Assembly (NCBI GenBank): GCA_950106755.1
Contig: OX467083.1
Span: 17,913,029-17,977,028, forward strand
Direction of reading: 5' to 3'
Source of the DNA: Climacium dendroides
Lineage: Eukaryota; Streptophyta; Bryopsida; Hypnales; Climaciaceae
Length of the DNA stretch: 64,000 nucleotides
A program made the translations under genes and the position numbers. Under the pieces are notes generated by a model. It made no database searches and was not told the DNA's origin. It saw only the letters and a list, made by a program, of their open reading frames with translations. Of the stretch, positions 59,498-64,000 are shown one piece after another (position 1 is the stretch's first letter; the number at the start of each line of letters is the position of its first letter).

Positions 59498-60658
59498 TTA
59501 GTGGAAGACAGGAGCGTGGCGAAACATCTCCGTGACGACGAGTGACAGAAATCCAAGCATAGCCAGTCGCCCATTCCATCGCTCAGCTTGTGCCGTGAAC
59601 GGCCCGAAGCTCCGAGCGTCGGTAGATTCGCCATTGACGATGGGGACGAGAGAAGCGTACGTGAACAGCTGCACAGCGCCCACAAACCACACCAGACCAG
59701 TCTGACCCGGAGTGTAGAGCTGCTCGAAAACGGTTAAACCGGTGGCCTTCTCGGCGAAGAACGCCCACACCAAGCCCAGCATTGCCTGCGCACACCGCCA
59801 TAGACAAATCAGAACATGAAATCCATACTACCAAGCCCATAATTATATACAATGCCAACTAGCCAAGCCTGCGCAAACGCAAAACTCGTACGTAATTCTG
59901 CTACTCAATGTGAACTCTTTATCCACCAAAGAGGTACATAGACGCAGAGAATTGAAATTCAACGATACCACGTACAAATATTTGTCAGTGAAGAAGGTGA
60001 TTCTCAACAGTGACAACTTGAGCGTGTTACTACATTGTTGCAACTCAGATTTTAGAAGTTTACATATCTTGCTTCCAACTTGGTAGCAATATTGTCCACC
60101 ATGACGATTTCTTTAGGGGAGCTACTGGGGTTAGGGATCTCTCGATCAGAGTCTCTGTGAAAGGCAGCCAGAACAGAGCTACAATTGAGAGACACGTGCA
60201 AGCGGCGTACAACAAAACACCAACGCCAACAAATGATAAGTTCAAAATCAAGGCCTTACCAAGCGGCAGTTGATGGTTTCCGGAGCAGCCCCATCGAACG
60301 CAAACACGCTACTGAAGCTCAAGTCTCCGGTCTCCGGCCTCCTCTCAATCTCCGGGCGCGGGAAAAACGACCCGGAAGCACTGGGCTCCGTCCCCAAAAC
60401 CGACTTCTTCTCCGATTCGTTGGTTTCCTGGTTACGCAGAATATCCTCTCTCGAGATAGTCTTCTTCGTAGCTTGGTCCACCGCCTCCTTCAACCCGCCC
60501 GGAGTGCTATTGTTCCCCGCCTCGCAGCTAATCATCTGCTGGCGCCTTCGAAACGTGGCCAAAGAAGGGGAACCAGTTCCCAAAGCCTGGAACTTGGAGC
60601 TCAGTCCAGTTCTAAAACCAAGAGCACTAGTCTGCAACATCATCGTGGAGGCTGCCAT
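59498..60658 (-). CDS. ELIP: early light-inducible protein (ELIP), plastid
   Basis: Two exons: 60658-60260 and 59785-59498 (donor CTTG|GTAAGG, acceptor GCAG|GCAATG; 474-bp intron), giving 228 residues. Residues 1-44 look like a chloroplast transit peptide (Ser/Thr/Arg-rich, RRRQQMIS|CEAG). A hydrophilic linker follows, then three membrane helices. Helices 1 and 3 carry the chlorophyll-binding E-x-x-N-x-R motif: ETINCRLAML (Glu127, Asn130, Arg132) and ERWNGRLAML (Glu201, Asn204, Arg206). Helix 2 is about residues 163-184. ELIPs bind pigments in thylakoids and protect against photooxidation under high light, cold or drying. The usual Gly in N-G-R of helix 1 is Cys131 here. The intron splits helix 1. 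Confidence 0.92.
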
Positions 60659-60803
60659 TGTGTAAAACTAACAGAAACTAAATTCAAAAAGACTTCACAC
60701 TCAAGTTTGGATCGGAACGCGTTTTCAAGGTTTGAAATCGAATGTGAGATCAGGGCTTGACTTGAAAGAGTGGATGTTGTTGAGGCATGGAGCTGGGGTC
60801 TGG

Positions 60804-60811
60804 TATTTATA
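60804..60811 (-). promoter_or_regulatory. TATA box of the ELIP gene
   Basis: TATAAATA on the minus strand, about 150 nt upstream of the ELIP start codon, a normal distance for a short 5' leader. A GTACGTGTG (ACGT core, as in light/ABA elements) lies a little further upstream near 60849. Confidence 0.65.
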
Positions 60812-60829
60812 CGGTTTGGTTCGGGCCTG

Positions 60830-62299
60830 CATGTCCTCCAGGCTTGTGGGTACGTGTGTGTCTAACTGTTAATTGGAACCAGCAGCGTGGTTGCATTGGA
60901 AGTCGCCAAGTCGACAAACATTCAACTGGCAAAAGTGAAAGTGTTGTGAGGAAGGAAGAGCTCCACCTGAAGCGTCTGTGGGTTTACACTTGGAACAGTG
61001 CTTTCAGCATGTACATGATGAGTGTGTGGTCCTGCTAAAAATGTTCAAAGCAATTGAGTTGAGGTTACATGCAGAATTGCCAGTTCCAGGTGTCTCGGTT
61101 CACTTGAAATGTGCTCAATGCGTACATGTTATGTTCACAGGCTGCTTATTGTGAATCCCCAGTGTGTGGGATGTACACTCTGGGTAGATGGTCGCACAAC
61201 CAAGTCTGGACCACGTATCCAAGACGTACATTTTTCACACCTAGGATTCAATATGAACTGCCTGTGATATTCGCAACCATGTGTAAGGTAATAGTACTTC
61301 CTTGCCAACTTTTGATATTTTACAATCTTCAGAGAGTGTTGATTTTGAAAGTGTGCATCCACTTGACATAAAAACTTGAGTCAGTTTTAGGTCATCCATC
61401 AAACAAGCAGCTTGCATTTTCGACTCCTCAAACTCCCTCATATGCAGTTGTCGTAGACTTATGCAAAGCCTCCTCCCTGTTGGTGAAAATCATGTCTTCC
61501 TCCACCACTAATGTAAACTAACTCCATCACGGTCGGTGGAACGTGGATGGGGTTGTCATAATCGCGGCAACCGCCTCACTATATTTTTACTTACAGTGAG
61601 AGCTGAATTCCGTCAGGAAACCAGCAAATCGGAGGATGTCACATGAATCACAGTGGGGGAAATGCAGGTGTTTGCAGTTCTCATGAAAAGAGTTTTAACA
61701 TACTTTGCTTTGTGTATTTTGAACCTACAAGTGAAGAAAAAAATGACTTTCAATATTATTTTTCTCTTCAAATTTTTTAGAGATAGGGAAGAAATGAATC
61801 AACATGGGGAATGGGGTTCACTCTTGGCAAAAGGTGGCTTTGGATGTTGCTACCTTAGTCCATGCCCCTTGCACGATTGTCTCACCATTTCATTCTACTT
61901 ACTGACTTTACCTTTTTCACACTAAATTGTGTCTTACAGTACTTATAACTTGTTCTGAGATGAATCAGCATAAACAGTAGTTTAGATTCGCATTCTTCAG
62001 CCAACAAATATGGTATACCAGACCTCGAAATTCCTGCACCGTAATTTGTACACGCTCTGTACGTTCATATCAATCGTGACCGAAGCATTACATGCTTGAG
62101 ACGAATAGCGATTCACTCAACAAGCACATGCCACATATGCATAAGAAATTACTAGACGGGATGTAAGGAAAAGTAAACCCCCAATCTGGCGGCCCAACCG
62201 GAAATTAAGGCTTGATTTGCACTGTATTCATACACAAGATGACACTCAAGTTTTGTGTTCCTACACCTACAACGAACTAGAGTCCGTAATCGTCTAAGC
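60830..62299. other. intergenic region between ELIP promoter and ClpR3 3' end
   Basis: Moderate GC near the ELIP promoter. Frames of up to 90 codons have no domain. It probably contains ELIP regulatory sequence and the ClpR3 3' UTR. Confidence 0.45.
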
Positions 62300-63574
62300 T
62301 CACGAGTCACCACCTCCATACGATGCAGGACGCTCCACCACACGGATGCCTGCACCCTTGTCCCATTCCTCAGCTTTCATCGTCTCCGCCATAGCTTCCT
62401 GACCTCGCCACAATATCTGTAACACCGCGAGATTCCACAAGAAGTGAATGAATAATTGGGGCCATAATATAGTTCAATAAACATGTATTAGAAGCATCGA
62501 GATAGTACCACCAGACACTCAAAATAAAGCTTCCAACCGCTTCGGAAAATACTGAAGAGGATGTTTCTGAAATATCTCCAGAAATCATGACCGACACTAT
62601 CGTGATGTAGAAAAGGCAACAAACCTTGTCAGCAACACCAAAGTCCACGGCTTTTTTAGGATTCATGTAGAAAGGCCTCTCCATCACTTTGGCAACCTTC
62701 TCAACAGGCTGCAAACCATATAAATCATTAGTGAGCAAATTGTTAACATTAAATAGATCAAACCTACTTTAGAAAGCACAACACTCACCCTCTCAAGTTT
62801 GTTGCAATGCCCTAGAACTCAGTTTTATTGCAGTAACTTCAGGTGCCACTTTAAATAAAATTTCGTTTTTAGGCACAAAAGACTAAAGCGGGTTGGGCGT
62901 GGGTGAGAGTTCTTACATTGCCAGTATGCTTCGCCAGTAACTCAACAAGCGTGTCCCTGTTATTAATCAGCTGCAAACCAGGAACCATAATATATGGAAA
63001 TTAGAAGAACGAATCCTAGAACGATGTATTCAAAAAACAAATAGACGAACCAGTACAAACTTGCACCATCAATGGGAAATTCACATGCTGAGTCAAATAC
63101 AAAATAAAGGTATAATAAAAGAGAGAGCACCTCGTTAGCCCTAATGTGAACGTCAATGGCGGACATCTGGCCTGTTGAGGGTAATCTAGGTTGCTGGATC
63201 ATAGCTGCACAGACTCCAATGTAATAAAGAATTTAAAATCCCAACCTGTGATATATGCAATTGACACTGCAATTAAACCCCCAAGTAGAGCTTTACAAGC
63301 AAACTGAACGTGAAGGATTAGATCATACGAAAGAGACTGACATCCAGATATGCGAGCTTCCTTCTCTAACCACACAAGCCACGATAATAGCAAGATATAA
63401 TTCTTCTACTATTCAAAAATATTCATATCCGAATACGAGCTCTACAATGGTGAACTCAAAACACATAAGCAACGTACCTGTAGCATGAGGCATCATGTAA
63501 CGCATACCCTTGTCCCCTGATGCCAAAAGCAAACAAGCTTGTCCGATAGCGGCACCAACTGCTACAGTTTGAAT
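62300..63574 (-). CDS. CLPR3: ClpR3-like Clp protease subunit, C-terminal part, plastid
   Basis: Five exons visible (plus coordinates, right to left): 63574-63478, 63204-63131, 62970-62917, 62708-62625, 62416-62300. Borders are GT..AG, the frame is continuous and the last 141 residues end at TGA. The sequence is ClpP-fold: IQTVAVGAAIGQACLLLASG, MIQQPRLPSTG, VEKVAKVMERPFYMNPKKA, then ILWRGQEAMAETMK and a short tail. In active ClpP the site reads ASMG and MIHQP. Here Ser aligns with Gly and His with Gln, so the subunit cannot be catalytic. That is the definition of ClpR. The ILWRGQE motif and tail fit ClpR3, part of the ClpP1/R ring of the chloroplast Clp core. The 5' exons (transit peptide, N-terminal half) lie beyond the right edge. 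Confidence 0.88.
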
Positions 63575-64000
63575 CTGCCAAAGACACAATTTTGTAAGCG
63601 TGCAACTCGTAATGACCGTAGGCCCGCGTGGGGTTTCCTTTCTCTTAGGTTGAAAAGTCACCCATTTACAATTCTAAGTGCCATCCAAACACGTGACTTC
63701 AAAGAAATGAGATATTTCTAGGTTCTTCCACAGTCAAAGATGTTTCCATAAGAAACATCGTAGATGCAAATTCATCATTCTAAGGTGTTTGGGACTCTGC
63801 TACTTCAGACTTTCACAATTCATAACTTATTCATACAGTATCTAAATAATACATAATTTAGCTCGTTGAAAGCTTCACGAAATGGGGATAAACCCACAGA
63901 GAAATCCATTTCTACTGATAGAAACCCGTCCAAACAGTTGAAAGCCACGGAAATGGGTCCCGACCTTAAATGCAAAAATTAGCAGCTCCTTATGAACCAT
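63575..64000 (-). other. intron of the ClpR3-like gene
   Basis: The first visible exon begins at an AG acceptor (63575-63576 on the complement), and no upstream ClpP-like coding sequence is found up to the window edge. The segment is therefore taken as intron. GC and frames give no sign of another gene. Confidence 0.55.

Overview
This is nuclear DNA of a plant. The evidence is spliceosomal introns with GT..AG borders, two genes for plastid-targeted proteins (an ELIP and a ClpR3-type Clp subunit), a plant Raf-like/ILK-type ankyrin kinase, and AT-rich intergenic DNA packed with transposon relics. Compact introns (about 100-480 bp, apart from one enlarged by a transposon) and a fungal-looking FAD oxidase gene fit a bryophyte, perhaps a moss. 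That placement is an inference, not something the sequence proves. One 200-base run of N (28094-28293) is an assembly gap.

Layout. From 1 to about 34.5 kb there is no convincing host gene. The stretch is AT-rich DNA with several families of non-autonomous transposons, nested insertions, minisatellites and isolated GC-rich islands. From 34.9 to 44.7 kb lies a genic island: a decayed LINE reverse transcriptase (minus), a two-exon secreted FAD-dependent oxidase (plus, 36795-38983), and, convergent with it, a complete 11-exon ankyrin-repeat kinase (minus, 39351-43824) with a Tc1/mariner-like foldback element in its third intron. From 45 to 59 kb is a second transposon-rich stretch with a hAT-like MITE carrying an exact 8-bp target duplication, a CACTA-like element, a cluster of short palindromes and a decayed piggyBac-type transposase (about 57975-58650). 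From 59.5 kb to the end are two genes for plastid proteins on the minus strand: an early light-inducible protein (59498-60658) and the 3' part of a ClpR3-like gene (62300 to beyond the right edge).

Main observation. At least a dozen element ends across the window read TTAA followed by CCCCT/CCCTA-like sequence. Four elements carry TTAA on both sides (2916-3887, 31384-32122, 32251-33154, 46971-47896). TTAA targets and CCC-type ends are hallmarks of piggyBac transposons. The same window holds a relic transposase with three Asp residues in the piggyBac contexts (VDES, MDKW, GVD). Together these suggest a past piggyBac-like amplification in a land plant, where this superfamily is seldom reported as far as I recall. 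Beyond neighbouring position, the host genes show no obvious pathway link: ELIP and ClpR3 both act in chloroplasts (photoprotection and proteolysis), the kinase is a cytosolic signalling protein, and the oxidase is probably secreted.
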